A stretch of DNA of 41,409 nt from Caldilineaceae bacterium SB0661_bin_32 (GTDB lineage: Bacteria > Chloroflexota > Anaerolineae > Caldilineales > Caldilineaceae), in the NCBI GenBank assembly GCA_009841235.1, contig VXMH01000006.1, positions 48,350 to 89,758 of the forward strand, read 5' to 3'. Shown here in pieces: positions 24,301 to 32,815 of this stretch. How positions within the stretch are numbered: the first letter of the stretch is position 1; every line of letters begins with the position of its first letter. The translations under genes and the position numbers were made by a program. The notes beneath the pieces were generated by a model that was not told where the DNA came from, searched no databases, and saw only the letters and a list, made by a program, of their open reading frames with translations.

Positions 24301-25665
24301 ATGGACACGCAGAAGATGCTTTCGCGCCGCCGCTTCCTGCAGGTTTCAGGCTTGGCGACAAGCGCGGCCCTGCTTGCGGCCTGCCCCGCCCCCGCAGCTG
24401 CACCCGCAGCCGACAGCGGCGACGGCGAAATGATGATGGAGAAGAAGAAGCTGGAAGCCTGGTCCCGCATGACCGACCTGGCGCAGGAGTCGATTAAGGA
24501 AATTATCGACATTTACAACGAAAAGAACACGATGGGCGTAGAGGTGGAGTTTGTCTACATCGCCCGCACCGCCGGCAGCCAGGCAGATGAGAAGCTGCTG
24601 ACCGCCGTTGCCGGTGGCACGCCGCCTGCGCTCCACTACGCGGACCGGTTTACGGTTCCCCAGTTCGCCCACGAAGGTTTCTTCACCGACATCACCGACT
24701 TCGCCGAAGCCGCCGGTGTCACCAAGGAGCTCTACTTCGACTTCGCTTGGGACGAGACAGTCTACAAGGGCGGCATCTACGCGCTTTCCTTTGACACGGA
24801 CACTCGCGCCCTCTGGTACAACATGGACATCATGGAAGAGGCCGGTGTTGACTCCATGTCGCCGCCGTCCAACTTGGACGAGCTGCGGGCGGCCACCGAG
24901 GCGCTGACCGTGCGCGACGATACCGGCGCAGTCACCCGCTATGGCTTCAACCCCATCTATGACCAGGCCTGGCTCTACACCTGGGGCTTTGGCTTCGGCG
25001 GATCATTCCAGGACGACGATCGCCGCATCACCTTCGCCCATCCCCAGAACATCGAGGCCATGCAGTTCGTCAAGTCCTTCGTCGACGAGATCGGCGTAGA
25101 GGACATCGACGCCATGCTGGCCGCCTGCGCCGGCGGCAACTGCCGCGGCGAGAACGACTACTTCTGGACCGGGCAGAGCGCCATGACCTGCAGCGGCAAC
25201 TGGAAAGTCGCGCAGCATCATCGCTACAAGCCGGACACCAACTACGGTGTCGTGCCGATGCCGGGACCCGACGGCCCCGCCCCGCACGCAAGCTGGGCCG
25301 GTGGTTGGAGTTGGGCCGTACCCTTCGGCTACGACGATGTAGAATCTGCCTTTGACGCCTGCTTCTACCTCTGCGGCCCCGAAGGCCAGCTCAAGTACAA
25401 CAAGGACACCTTCCACATTCCGACGATTAAGTCGGCCGCCGAAGACCCATTCTTCCGCGAAGACCCGCTGCACGCCGTCTTCATGGACCTGCTGCCGGTT
25501 TCCCATGCCCGCCCGCCGATTCCGTTGGGCTCCAAGCTGTGGGACCTGCAGGTCAAGGCCTTCCGCGACGAAATTCCGCACGGTCTGAAGACCCCTGAGG
25601 AAGCTCTGATGGACATCGACGAAGAGATTAACGCCGGTCTGGAAGAGATTGGCTTCTTCAGCTAG
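24301..25665 (+). CDS. ABC transporter substrate-binding lipoprotein (CUT1-like), system 2
   Basis: A 454-residue extracellular binding protein. It has a Tat motif SRRRFLQ (8-14), hydrophobic segment and lipobox LLAAC with Cys28, then an Ala/Pro tail and a MMMEKKK stretch. The mature part, starting KLEAWSRMTDLAQ, resembles family 1 solute-binding proteins, with VEFVYIARTAGSQADEKLLTAVAGGTPPALHYAD, IYALSFDTDTRALWYNMDIMEEAG and a Trp-rich WAGGWSWAVPFGYDD block. It is clearly not a recent copy of the system 1 protein. ATG 24301 has GGAGGG eight bases upstream. Its own promoter and a LacI-like palindrome lie before it, which suggests separate control from system 1. The ligand is unknown, probably a carbohydrate. 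Confidence 0.93.
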   Translation: MDTQKMLSRRRFLQVSGLATSAALLAACPAPAAAPAADSGDGEMMMEKKKLEAWSRMTDLAQESIKEIIDIYNEKNTMGVEVEFVYIARTAGSQADEKLLTAVAGGTPPALHYADRFTVPQFAHEGFFTDITDFAEAAGVTKELYFDFAWDETVYKGGIYALSFDTDTRALWYNMDIMEEAGVDSMSPPSNLDELRAATEALTVRDDTGAVTRYGFNPIYDQAWLYTWGFGFGGSFQDDDRRITFAHPQNIEAMQFVKSFVDEIGVEDIDAMLAACAGGNCRGENDYFWTGQSAMTCSGNWKVAQHHRYKPDTNYGVVPMPGPDGPAPHASWAGGWSWAVPFGYDDVESAFDACFYLCGPEGQLKYNKDTFHIPTIKSAAEDPFFREDPLHAVFMDLLPVSHARPPIPLGSKLWDLQVKAFRDEIPHGLKTPEEALMDIDEEINAGLEEIGFFS

Positions 25666-25761
25666 TCGAACCATCGTCAGCCGTACCTCTGAGTGGTTTG
25701 CAGTTCGGCGACTGGCGCAGAGAGCACCGGTATCCGAACACGACATGAGACTGTAGAGAAG

Positions 25762-25787
25762 GGTAGCGGCTCACAAGGGCCGCTACC
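25762..25787 (+). promoter_or_regulatory. Intergenic hairpin after the binding-protein gene of system 2
   Basis: GGTAGCGGC (25762-25770) pairs with GCCGCTACC (25779-25787) in a perfect 9-bp stem with an eight-base loop, no T-run. It ends 17 bases before the permease start codon, so it could also limit ribosome access. The position mirrors the hairpin of system 1, but the sequence is different. Confidence 0.6.
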
Positions 25788-25804
25788 TGACTTCTACCAT
25801 TTGG

Positions 25805-26776
25805 ATGCCGGTGGAACTGCCCGGCACACAGAACTCTGCCATGGCTACTGCCACTGCTACAGCTAACCTGCCCCGCCGAAAACTGTCACAGGGAACGCGG
25901 CATACGATAAACGGGCTGCTTTTTGCCTCGCCCTGGATCTTCGGCCTGCTTGTTTTCTGGATCTATCCGACTCTGGCTTCAGCGTACTACAGCTTTACCA
26001 AGTACAACGGCGTCAGAAACCCGACATTTACCGGGCTCGCCAACTACATTGAGTTGTTCACAAAGGATGAGGAGTTTTTGGCGGCCGTTTACAACACGGT
26101 CTATTTCGCCGTAGTTTCCATCCCGCTGGCCATCTTTTTCGCTTTTGGCCTCGCGATGATGTTGAACGCCAAAATACGGGGACAGGTCGTCTACCGTACT
26201 ATCTATTTCCTGCCTACCCTGGTACCGGAGGTGGCGCTGGCGCTGGTATGGGTCTTCATTTTTACGCCGCACAACGGTCTGATTGCGGCCCCCTTCAGGG
26301 CCTTCGGGTCGCGCGGCCCTTGCTGGCTGACCTGCGCTGAGTGGGCGAGGCCGACCCTCGTTTTGCTCGCCCTCTGGATTATCGGTCAACAGATTATCCT
26401 GTATCTCGCCGGCCTGCAGGATGTTCCACAAGACCTGTACGATGCCGCCGATGTAGACGGCGCCAACTTCCTGTCGAAGTTCCGCAATGTTACTGTCCCG
26501 ATTCTGACGCCCGTGGTCTTCTTCCATCTGATTACGTCAGTGATTGGCGCCCTGAACTTCTTTGCGATCCCCTACATAATGACTGGAGGTACCGGCTTTC
26601 CAGCCAATTCAACCCTGTTCTATTCAATCTATCTCTATAAGAACGCGTTCCACTACCTCGAAATGGGCTATGCTTCGGCAATGGCATGGCTGCTCTTCAT
26701 GTTTACCTTGGTTGTAACCCTGATCATCTTCCGGTCGGCCCGTCTGTGGGTCTTTTATGCAGGGGGCGAAGACTGA
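25805..26776 (+). CDS. ABC sugar-type permease, system 2, first subunit (MalF/UgpA type)
   Basis: A 323-residue membrane protein with about six helices; the first (about 38-57) follows a Thr/Ala-rich basic tail like that of the system 1 permease. The EAA loop reads QDLYDAADVDGANFLSKFRNVTVPIL (about 214-239): the usual Glu-Ala-Ala-x-x-Asp-Gly is Asp-Ala-Ala-Asp-Val-Asp-Gly here. Neither ATG 25805 nor the in-frame ATG 25841 has a good ribosome site. The later one gives MATATATAN, close to the start of the other first permease (MATTTATT), and may be the true start. Confidence 0.9.
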   Translation: MPVELPGTQNSAMATATATANLPRRKLSQGTRHTINGLLFASPWIFGLLVFWIYPTLASAYYSFTKYNGVRNPTFTGLANYIELFTKDEEFLAAVYNTVYFAVVSIPLAIFFAFGLAMMLNAKIRGQVVYRTIYFLPTLVPEVALALVWVFIFTPHNGLIAAPFRAFGSRGPCWLTCAEWARPTLVLLALWIIGQQIILYLAGLQDVPQDLYDAADVDGANFLSKFRNVTVPILTPVVFFHLITSVIGALNFFAIPYIMTGGTGFPANSTLFYSIYLYKNAFHYLEMGYASAMAWLLFMFTLVVTLIIFRSARLWVFYAGGED

Positions 26777-26777
26777 G

Positions 26778-27674
26778 ATGGCCGTCGAAAGTCAGCAGGT
26801 CCAGGCTCAATTTGCGCGAGACCATGCCAGGCGGGTAATGGTCAGGCGTCTGCGGGGATTCGGTCGCAGCGTTCTTATCCACGCTAGCCTGATCCCGGCG
26901 GCCTTTGTATTCACTTTGCCCTTTCTTTGGATGCTGTCTACTTCCCTCAAACCGGACGTCCAGTTCTACGCCTACCCTCCTGTAGTCATTCCCTCTCCGT
27001 TTCAGTGGTCGAACTATCCTGATGCGGTGAAGTTCATCACCTTTTTCCTCTATCTTCGCAATACATTAACGATCGCCGTTCTTGCCACAATTGGGGTGCT
27101 GATCTCTTCGTCGCTGGTCGCCTACAGCCTTGCTCGTATTCCTTGGCGGGGTCGTAACTTTCTGTTCATCCTGACGATAGCAACTCTGATGTTGCCTTTT
27201 CAGGTCACGATGATTCCTCTGTTCATTGTCTTCAAAAACCTCAACTGGGTGAACTCGTGGCTCCCCCTCATCGTACCCCACTGGTTTGGGGGTGCACTCT
27301 ACATCTTCCTTCTTCGTCAGTTCTTTATGACAATCCCGATGGAGCTGTCGGAAGCGGCCCGCATCGATGGCGCCAACGAGTTGAAGATCTATTATTCCAT
27401 TATCCTCCCTCTCTCCAAACCGGCTCTGGCAACGGTCGCAATTTTCGAGTTTATCGCCCGCTGGCGCGACTATATCGGGCCTCTGATCTATCTGAGCGAT
27501 CAGGAGCAGTACACGCTGTCGCTGGGCATCTACGAGTATCAGACGCAGTATGGCGCCGAATGGGGCCTGCTCATGGCGGCGTCAGTGCTGATCACGTTGC
27601 CGATCATTCTCCTCTTTTTCTTCTTGCAGAAGACCTTTGTGCAAGGCATTGCCCTAACTGGTATCAAGGGCTAG
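26778..27674 (+). CDS. ABC sugar-type permease, system 2, second subunit (MalG/UgpE type)
   Basis: A 298-residue membrane protein with six predicted helices. Typical MalG/UgpE features are FTLPFLWMLSTSLKPDVQ after the first helix, the EAA loop MELSEAARIDGANELKIYYSIILPL (about 188-212) and the ending FFLQKTFVQGIALTGIKG. ATG 26778 lies one base after the stop of the first permease, with GGGGGCG upstream; an overlapping in-frame ATG at 26757 is the alternative. Tight spacing indicates co-translation of the two channel subunits. Confidence 0.93.
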   Translation: MAVESQQVQAQFARDHARRVMVRRLRGFGRSVLIHASLIPAAFVFTLPFLWMLSTSLKPDVQFYAYPPVVIPSPFQWSNYPDAVKFITFFLYLRNTLTIAVLATIGVLISSSLVAYSLARIPWRGRNFLFILTIATLMLPFQVTMIPLFIVFKNLNWVNSWLPLIVPHWFGGALYIFLLRQFFMTIPMELSEAARIDGANELKIYYSIILPLSKPALATVAIFEFIARWRDYIGPLIYLSDQEQYTLSLGIYEYQTQYGAEWGLLMAASVLITLPIILLFFFLQKTFVQGIALTGIKG

Positions 27675-27814
27675 ATCGAATAAGCGGGCCTGAAGGCGAT
27701 GCCGGCCCCCTGCAATGTTGTTGCACTTCTCGCCGGAATCCGCTACCCTGTTCGCGACGTTCTCCCCTTCAACCAACCTGCTCACAGAGATTTTGACTCA
27801 GTGAGGATATCGGA

Positions 27815-29104
27815 ATGCCCATACGTTTGGCCTTAATCGGATGCGGCAGGATTTCGCGTCGCCACGTGCTGGCAATGAAGGACCTGCAGGAACGCGCGCG
27901 CGGCGATTTTGTTGTGACTGCTGTATGCGACGCCAGCGCACAAGCGGCATCGGAACGCGCCGACATGATCGAGGAGCTCCTGGGCGAACGGCCTGCCGTC
28001 TACGGCACGCACGAGGAGCTTCTCGCCGGGGCACAGGTGGATGCAGCCGACCTCTGTCTTCCTCACGGACTCCATCACGGCATCGCCGTGGACTGTATGG
28101 AGGCCGGCCTGCACGTTCTCTGCGAAAAGCCCCTCGGCATCACGATCAAGGCCTGCCGCATGATGATAGAGGCAGCCGGGCGGACCGGACGAGTTCTGTC
28201 CACGGCCGCGCCGCACCGCCGTCAGCCGGGCCAGAGAACCGCCAAATGGGTCTTCGATGAATCCGGTCTGATCGGTCAGCCGCTGAGCTTCTTCCACCAG
28301 TATCGATCTTCGGCCGTTCTCCCCGGTGCCCCGGGGCAGGCGGACACCCGGCCGAACCCTTCGCAACTCTGGGGCCAGCAGCCGGACGGCTCCAGTGAAC
28401 CGCTTCCCGATCACAAACGATGGCGCCGCGACAAGCTGATGTCCGGTGGGGGCCCGGTGCTCGACAGCGGCTTTCATTACTGTGACTCGCTTCGCTACTT
28501 CTTTGGTGAAGTTGAGAAAGTCTACGCCGTCCTGCAGTCGGTGAAATCGGGAACGCCGGAACCCTTTGGTGACTCTCCGGAAGATACTGTCTTCGTTACC
28601 TTTACCTTCAAGAACGGGGTCGCCGGCAGTTGGGGTTGGAGCCTGGCCGCGCCGGGCGAAGAGGCTTATGACGTGACCTTCTACGGCAGCCGGGGCTCAC
28701 TGCGAGACACGACCGCGGCCCCGTTCTCGATCTTTCACCTCTTCCAGCGCACGCCGCAAAAGCTGGAGACGGCCCGTCTGGAAAGTTCCGACGGATCAGT
28801 CTACGACATGAGGGAGTTGGAAGCGATGCACAGGGCGTCGCTGTCGCAGGAGGAAGAGGAGTTCCTCTACCCGGGCGGGGTGACGGACGGGTTCTCAATC
28901 GAAATCTGGGAGTTTCTGGAGATCCTGCGCGGAAACAGAGAGGCGCCGGAAATCGACGGCTGGGAAGGTATGCGCTCGCTGGCCCTGGGCGACGCCATCT
29001 ATGAATCGGGCCTGACAGGTGAGGTCGTGCTTGTCGACGACGTCCTCGATGGTTCTCGCTCTGAGTTTCAAGACCCGATCGACGCTCATTGGGGCCTGCG
29101 CTAG
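27815..29104 (+). CDS. Gfo/Idh/MocA-family NAD(P)-dependent oxidoreductase
   Basis: A 429-residue dehydrogenase of the Gfo/Idh/MocA family, which oxidises hydroxyls of sugars, inositols and amino-sugars. The Rossmann motif LALIGCGRISRRH is at residues 5-17, the conserved Glu-Lys-Pro (104-106, CEKPLG) lies at the cofactor/substrate boundary, and the beta-sheet domain includes GGGPVLDSGFHYCDSLRYFFG, with the Asp and His of the usual D-x-G-x-H catalytic pair. The family is usually about 330-400 residues; this one has an insert of some 40 residues (PGAPGQADTRPNPSQLW region) ahead of the catalytic motif. GAGGA lies about eight bases before ATG 27815. It follows the second permease pair after 140 bases. 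Confidence 0.93.
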   Translation: MPIRLALIGCGRISRRHVLAMKDLQERARGDFVVTAVCDASAQAASERADMIEELLGERPAVYGTHEELLAGAQVDAADLCLPHGLHHGIAVDCMEAGLHVLCEKPLGITIKACRMMIEAAGRTGRVLSTAAPHRRQPGQRTAKWVFDESGLIGQPLSFFHQYRSSAVLPGAPGQADTRPNPSQLWGQQPDGSSEPLPDHKRWRRDKLMSGGGPVLDSGFHYCDSLRYFFGEVEKVYAVLQSVKSGTPEPFGDSPEDTVFVTFTFKNGVAGSWGWSLAAPGEEAYDVTFYGSRGSLRDTTAAPFSIFHLFQRTPQKLETARLESSDGSVYDMRELEAMHRASLSQEEEEFLYPGGVTDGFSIEIWEFLEILRGNREAPEIDGWEGMRSLALGDAIYESGLTGEVVLVDDVLDGSRSEFQDPIDAHWGLR

Positions 29105-29137
29105 CTGGGATTAGGGAAGACAAATAGGAGGGAATCC

Positions 29138-30076
29138 ATGTCTATCGGCATGAGTCGGCAGCAGAGAGCGGAATTTGATGAAAAGGGGTTCATTATTCTT
29201 GAGGACTTCCTGACCAATGCTGAGTTGGACAGGCTGCTGGCGGCAACCGATGAAGTCGCAGAGGAGGTGAGAGAGGTCCAGGGACTTGGACCAGAGGACC
29301 CGTTCGCCGTCCGCAATGCTCTCTCGCGCCATGAGGCATTTCTCGATCTTATCGATCACCCGCGCATGCTGCCGCTGGTGGTCGACGCCATCGGCTGGAA
29401 CATCCAGATCCGGACCACCCATCTGGACTACCGGCCGCCCTACCCGGAAGACGTTCAACCCGGCACGCTTGGCGTCGGAGACGGCGCCGACCAGGAGATC
29501 GGCTATCGAAACCTCTCCTGGCACCCTGATCTCGCCAGCGACGCCCTCTTTATGGGGCCCTCACTTGACGGCCGCCTGCCCTTCATGGAGATCAAGGTAT
29601 TCTATGTCCTCTCAGACTTGAGCGAATCGCAAAGCGGAAACCTTTGGATGGTTCCCGGCAGCCATCTTCGTTCGCCGAACGAGCTCCGACAGAACGGCAG
29701 GCAGGTTGATCCGGACGAAGCACTGGAGCTGCGGCTCAAGCCCGGCGCGGCGGTCGTCTGGCGTACGGCCGTCTGGCACTGCGTCGGCCCCAATCTATCC
29801 GACAGGACGCGCAAGATTATGCACGTCGGCTATCACTACCGCTGGCTGCGCCCTACCGACTACATCAGCCAGGACCGGGCTCTGATCGAGCGGAGTTCAC
29901 CGATACGCAAACAGCTGTTGGGGGCCCTGGCCAGCGGCGGCGACCCGCTGGGAGGTGACTCGGCTTTCCACCCTTCTTCGCAGTACTGGCTGACGAAGAA
30001 TGACGACGATGTGCCGTTGCGTGCGTGGGCCGAGGCCCGCGGCGTCGGCCGGGAAGGTCATTTTACCGCCCTCTGA
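29138..30076 (+). CDS. Phytanoyl-CoA dioxygenase (PhyH) family protein, copy 2
   Basis: A 312-residue Fe(II)/2-oxoglutarate oxygenase. The metal triad is His129 and Asp131 in SWHPDLASD and His214 in AVWHCVGPNLSDRTRK, followed by an Arg (about 223-225) suited to bind 2-oxoglutarate. SGNLWMVPGSHL (166-177) is typical of PhyH. It is about 60 residues longer than the first PhyH protein of the locus and clearly a different subfamily, so two separate hydroxylation steps or substrates are likely. An AGGAGGGA ribosome site precedes ATG 29138. It sits 33 bases after the Gfo/Idh/MocA gene and 32 before the aldehyde dehydrogenase gene. Confidence 0.9.
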   Translation: MSIGMSRQQRAEFDEKGFIILEDFLTNAELDRLLAATDEVAEEVREVQGLGPEDPFAVRNALSRHEAFLDLIDHPRMLPLVVDAIGWNIQIRTTHLDYRPPYPEDVQPGTLGVGDGADQEIGYRNLSWHPDLASDALFMGPSLDGRLPFMEIKVFYVLSDLSESQSGNLWMVPGSHLRSPNELRQNGRQVDPDEALELRLKPGAAVVWRTAVWHCVGPNLSDRTRKIMHVGYHYRWLRPTDYISQDRALIERSSPIRKQLLGALASGGDPLGGDSAFHPSSQYWLTKNDDDVPLRAWAEARGVGREGHFTAL

Positions 30077-30108
30077 CTGGCCGTTGGTCATTGAAACGGT
30101 TTCTTGAA

Positions 30109-31671
30109 ATGGCAAACATTCCGGACTTTCACTCGGTGAAGGACCAGGTCTTTGCGGACTTGGGCCTGTATCGGCAACTCTCAGGGCTGTACGACGGGCA
30201 GTGGCTCTCGGGCGAAGGCCGCCGCCGTGTTGCCGTCCATTCGCCCATAAACGGCGAATGGTTGGCCGATGTCGCCGTCGGTGACGAGAAAGACTATGAT
30301 CGACTGATTGAACGGGCGTGGTCCTCCTTCGAGGAGTGGTCGCACGTGCCTGCGCCCAAGCGAGGCGAGGTCATACGGGCGGTCGGCGACCGTCTGCGCG
30401 ACTATGTTGACAGCCTGGGCCTGCTGGTTACGCTCGAGGTGGGGAAGACGCCGGTTGAGGGCAGGGGCGAAGTGCAGGAGATGATCGACGTCGCCGATTT
30501 TGCCGTCGGGCTCTCCCGCCAGCTGTACGGAATGACCATTGCCAGCGAGCGCCGGCACCACCGCTTGTATGAGCAGTGGCATCCGCACGGCGTCGTCGGC
30601 GTCATTACCGCTTTCAACTTTCCCTGTGCGGTCTGGTCTTGGAACGCCTTTATCGCCTCGGTCATCGGTAATGTGGTCGTATGGAAGCCGTCGCCTGACG
30701 CGGCGCTCACCGCGATTGCCGCCACGAATATCGTCAATGAAGTGCTTGACGAGCATGGACTGCCGCCACTCTTCTTTCTGGCGGTCGATGGCGGCGGCGA
30801 AATGGGGCGGCGAATGAGTGGCGACCGCAGGCTGCCATTGCTATCGTTTACAGGCTCGGTAGGAACGGGCCGGGAGGTGGCGGCCAGAGTCGGCAAACGG
30901 CTGGGCCGCTCGATTCTTGAGCTTGGCGGAAACAATGCGGCGGTAGTCACCCCGGACGCCGACATGGAGATTGCCCTGCGCGGGGTCGCTTTTGGCGCGC
31001 TCGCCACCGCAGCGCAGCGATGTACGACGACCCGGCGCCTCATCCTTCACGAGAGCCTCTTTGACAGCTTCCTTCCCCGCCTTGTTGAAGCCTACGCTGC
31101 GGTAAAGGTGGGAAGCCCGCTGGATCCGGACGTGCTCGTTGGTCCCCTGATTAACAGGCAGGCCGTTGACAGCTATACGGCTGCCATCGGGCAGGCGGAA
31201 GAATCCGGCGGACGTGTGCTGGTGGGAAACGCTTGCTTGGAGCTGGCGGGCCTGGAAGGCGGGAGCTATGTAGCGCCAACCCTGATCGAAGGGCTGCCGC
31301 CCGATTCGGATATCGTCGGTGAAGAGACCTTTGCGCCGATTCTCTATGTTCTTGGTTATTCGGACCTGGAAGAGGCCTTCGCTATCCACAACTGCGTGCC
31401 TCAAGGTCTGTCATCTGCTATCTTCAGCAACAACCTGCGCGAGGTTGAGGCCTTTCTGAGCGTCGTGGGCAGCGACTGCGGCTTGGCCAGCGTCAATACC
31501 GGCACGGCCGGCGCGGAGATCGGCGGGGCCTTCGGCGGCGAGAAGGATACCGGCGGCGGGAGAGAAAGCGGGTCCGACGCCTGGAAAGCATACGCCCGGC
31601 GTCAGACGGTTACGGTGAACTACGGTGTTGAGCTTCCTCTTGCCCAAGGGGTCACATTTGACGTGAACTAG
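30109..31671 (+). CDS. ALDH7-type aldehyde dehydrogenase (alpha-aminoadipic semialdehyde dehydrogenase-like)
   Basis: A 520-residue NAD-dependent aldehyde dehydrogenase with the features of the ALDH7 branch (antiquitin, AmaB), which oxidises 2-aminoadipate semialdehyde and related aldehydes. Signature blocks are GVITAFNFPCAVWSWNAF, LELGGNNAAVV with Glu271 as general base, and AAQRCTTTRRLILHES with Cys305 as nucleophile. The ending GEIGGAFGG-like block (AEIGGAFGGEKDTGGGRESGS) is diagnostic of ALDH7. ATG 30109 matches the family N-terminus (MANIPDFHSVKDQVF), although its ribosome site is weak. A longer upstream frame overlaps the PhyH gene and is not used. As the last gene of the locus it probably oxidises an aldehyde made by the earlier steps. 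Confidence 0.93.
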   Translation: MANIPDFHSVKDQVFADLGLYRQLSGLYDGQWLSGEGRRRVAVHSPINGEWLADVAVGDEKDYDRLIERAWSSFEEWSHVPAPKRGEVIRAVGDRLRDYVDSLGLLVTLEVGKTPVEGRGEVQEMIDVADFAVGLSRQLYGMTIASERRHHRLYEQWHPHGVVGVITAFNFPCAVWSWNAFIASVIGNVVVWKPSPDAALTAIAATNIVNEVLDEHGLPPLFFLAVDGGGEMGRRMSGDRRLPLLSFTGSVGTGREVAARVGKRLGRSILELGGNNAAVVTPDADMEIALRGVAFGALATAAQRCTTTRRLILHESLFDSFLPRLVEAYAAVKVGSPLDPDVLVGPLINRQAVDSYTAAIGQAEESGGRVLVGNACLELAGLEGGSYVAPTLIEGLPPDSDIVGEETFAPILYVLGYSDLEEAFAIHNCVPQGLSSAIFSNNLREVEAFLSVVGSDCGLASVNTGTAGAEIGGAFGGEKDTGGGRESGSDAWKAYARRQTVTVNYGVELPLAQGVTFDVN

Positions 31672-31691
31672 GGTAGCAGGCAAGTCTTCCT

Positions 31692-31740
31692 CGGAGGCTC
31701 CCCGAAATGTAGGGGCAGGCCTTGTGCCTGCCCTCCGGGA
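31692..31740. repeat. Palindromic intergenic repeat, copy A (between convergent genes)
   Basis: The core GGGGCAGGC and GCCTGCCC arms surround CTTGT. Outer arms CGGAGG (31692-31697) and CCTCCG (31732-31737), and a CCCCGAAATGTAGGGG block, extend the palindrome. It lies between the ends of the ALDH7 and LysM genes and could end transcription in both directions. Confidence 0.75.
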
Positions 31741-31747
31741 ACCCTGG

Positions 31748-32764
31748 CTAGTTGCCCGTAGGGTACCGTCGACCTTGAGCCACGGCGTGGATACGCTCGA
31801 CCGGACCCCCTAATGGAACGAGAATGGCTGCGAAACTCGTGACCCCGTTTGCCGCGATTACATTGTGCTCAGGGGCGACCGTGCGGGCCGCAATGATGCG
31901 GTCCAGAGAATCGTATGCCGTCAGGATGACCTGCACTTCGATCGACTCATCCTGGCCGGTGTTGCGCACAGAGCCTGTGACATTGTATGAACTATACAGT
32001 TCCCCTTCGAAGGTCAGATCCTCTACAACCAGGTCCCGGTAGTAACCCCCTTCATACGCAGGTACGCCGCCGAGCGGGAAGATCTGGTAGCTCGCGAACT
32101 CTTTGGGGGCCTTTTCAAAAAGAATGGCAAACGGCGCCACGCCCCCCGGATCAACGAGGTTCAGCAGAACGAAGCCCTGCTCCTCTGCAATGGCATTCTG
32201 GTCGGCGTCCAGGAGCTTGACGCCGATCTGCACCTGCTCCAGCGTGAGTGCGCTGGTATTCTCTACTTCCCCCAAAACCCAGAGTCCGCCAAGAGGTGTG
32301 AAGCTGAAGTGGATCTTCTGATGAGCGAAAGGAATGGGAGTCGGCGTTGGTCTGGCGCCTGCCGCTCCGCCGTCAACCGAAACCCGGTACGGAATCACCA
32401 GTTGCTGGCCCTGCTGGAGAGTGCGCGGGTCCAGAATGTTGTTTTCCTCCTGTAAGGCTGCCACGGTTACGCCGTACTGTTCGGCAATGCGTCCGAGAGT
32501 GTCGCCTGGCGCGACCAGGTAGATGGTCGGCTCCGGTGTTGCCGTCATCGTCGCTGTTGGGGGAGGCGTGAAGGGGGCCGGTGTCGCAGTGGGGACCGGC
32601 GTCGGACTGGAGGGAGGCGAGAAAGTAGCGGCAGGCTCAGGTACAGGTGTTGAAGTCGGGATCAGGGTGATGACTTGCCCGCATCCTGACAGGAAGAACA
32701 GTCCCGCAACTGCTCCAACGGCAAACACAGTTACTTTTCTTGCTGTCGCAAAAAGATAGTTCAT
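31748..32764 (-). CDS. LysM-domain lipoprotein with FxLYD-type domains
   Basis: A 338-residue exported lipoprotein. The signal peptide (about 9-27) ends in the lipobox LSGC with Cys28. A Pro/Thr-rich flexible linker (32-80) leads to a LysM domain (81-125, YLVAPGDTLGRIAEQYG to QGQQLVIP), which binds glycan such as peptidoglycan. The C-terminal half has two beta-rich segments, LGEVENTSALTLEQVQIGV and VTGSVRNTGQDESIEVQVI, that look like FxLYD-type domains. It is probably tethered at the cell surface and attached to the wall. ATG 32764 is preferred over an in-frame start 39 bases upstream, because it begins the signal peptide and lies just after a promoter that would exclude the longer form. Confidence 0.88.
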   Translation of the reverse strand: MNYLFATARKVTVFAVGAVAGLFFLSGCGQVITLIPTSTPVPEPAATFSPPSSPTPVPTATPAPFTPPPTATMTATPEPTIYLVAPGDTLGRIAEQYGVTVAALQEENNILDPRTLQQGQQLVIPYRVSVDGGAAGARPTPTPIPFAHQKIHFSFTPLGGLWVLGEVENTSALTLEQVQIGVKLLDADQNAIAEEQGFVLLNLVDPGGVAPFAILFEKAPKEFASYQIFPLGGVPAYEGGYYRDLVVEDLTFEGELYSSYNVTGSVRNTGQDESIEVQVILTAYDSLDRIIAARTVAPEHNVIAANGVTSFAAILVPLGGPVERIHAVAQGRRYPTGN

Positions 32765-32793
32765 TCGTTTTAACACCTGATGTTCAAGAAGAC

Positions 32794-32802
32794 ATTGTAT
32801 CA
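32794..32802 (-). promoter_or_regulatory. Extended -10 promoter of the LysM lipoprotein gene
   Basis: On the minus strand the sequence reads TGATACAAT, an extended -10 with one change. Transcription should start near 32787, about 23 bases before ATG 32764. This excludes the longer start codon near 32803. Confidence 0.5.
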
Positions 32803-32815
32803 CATCCTCTTTTCG

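Noticed and set aside
25805..26776. A frameshift or truncation in the first permease of system 2, because of its odd EAA loop
   Set aside because: The frame is open over the whole family length, all helices are present and the second permease follows with normal spacing.
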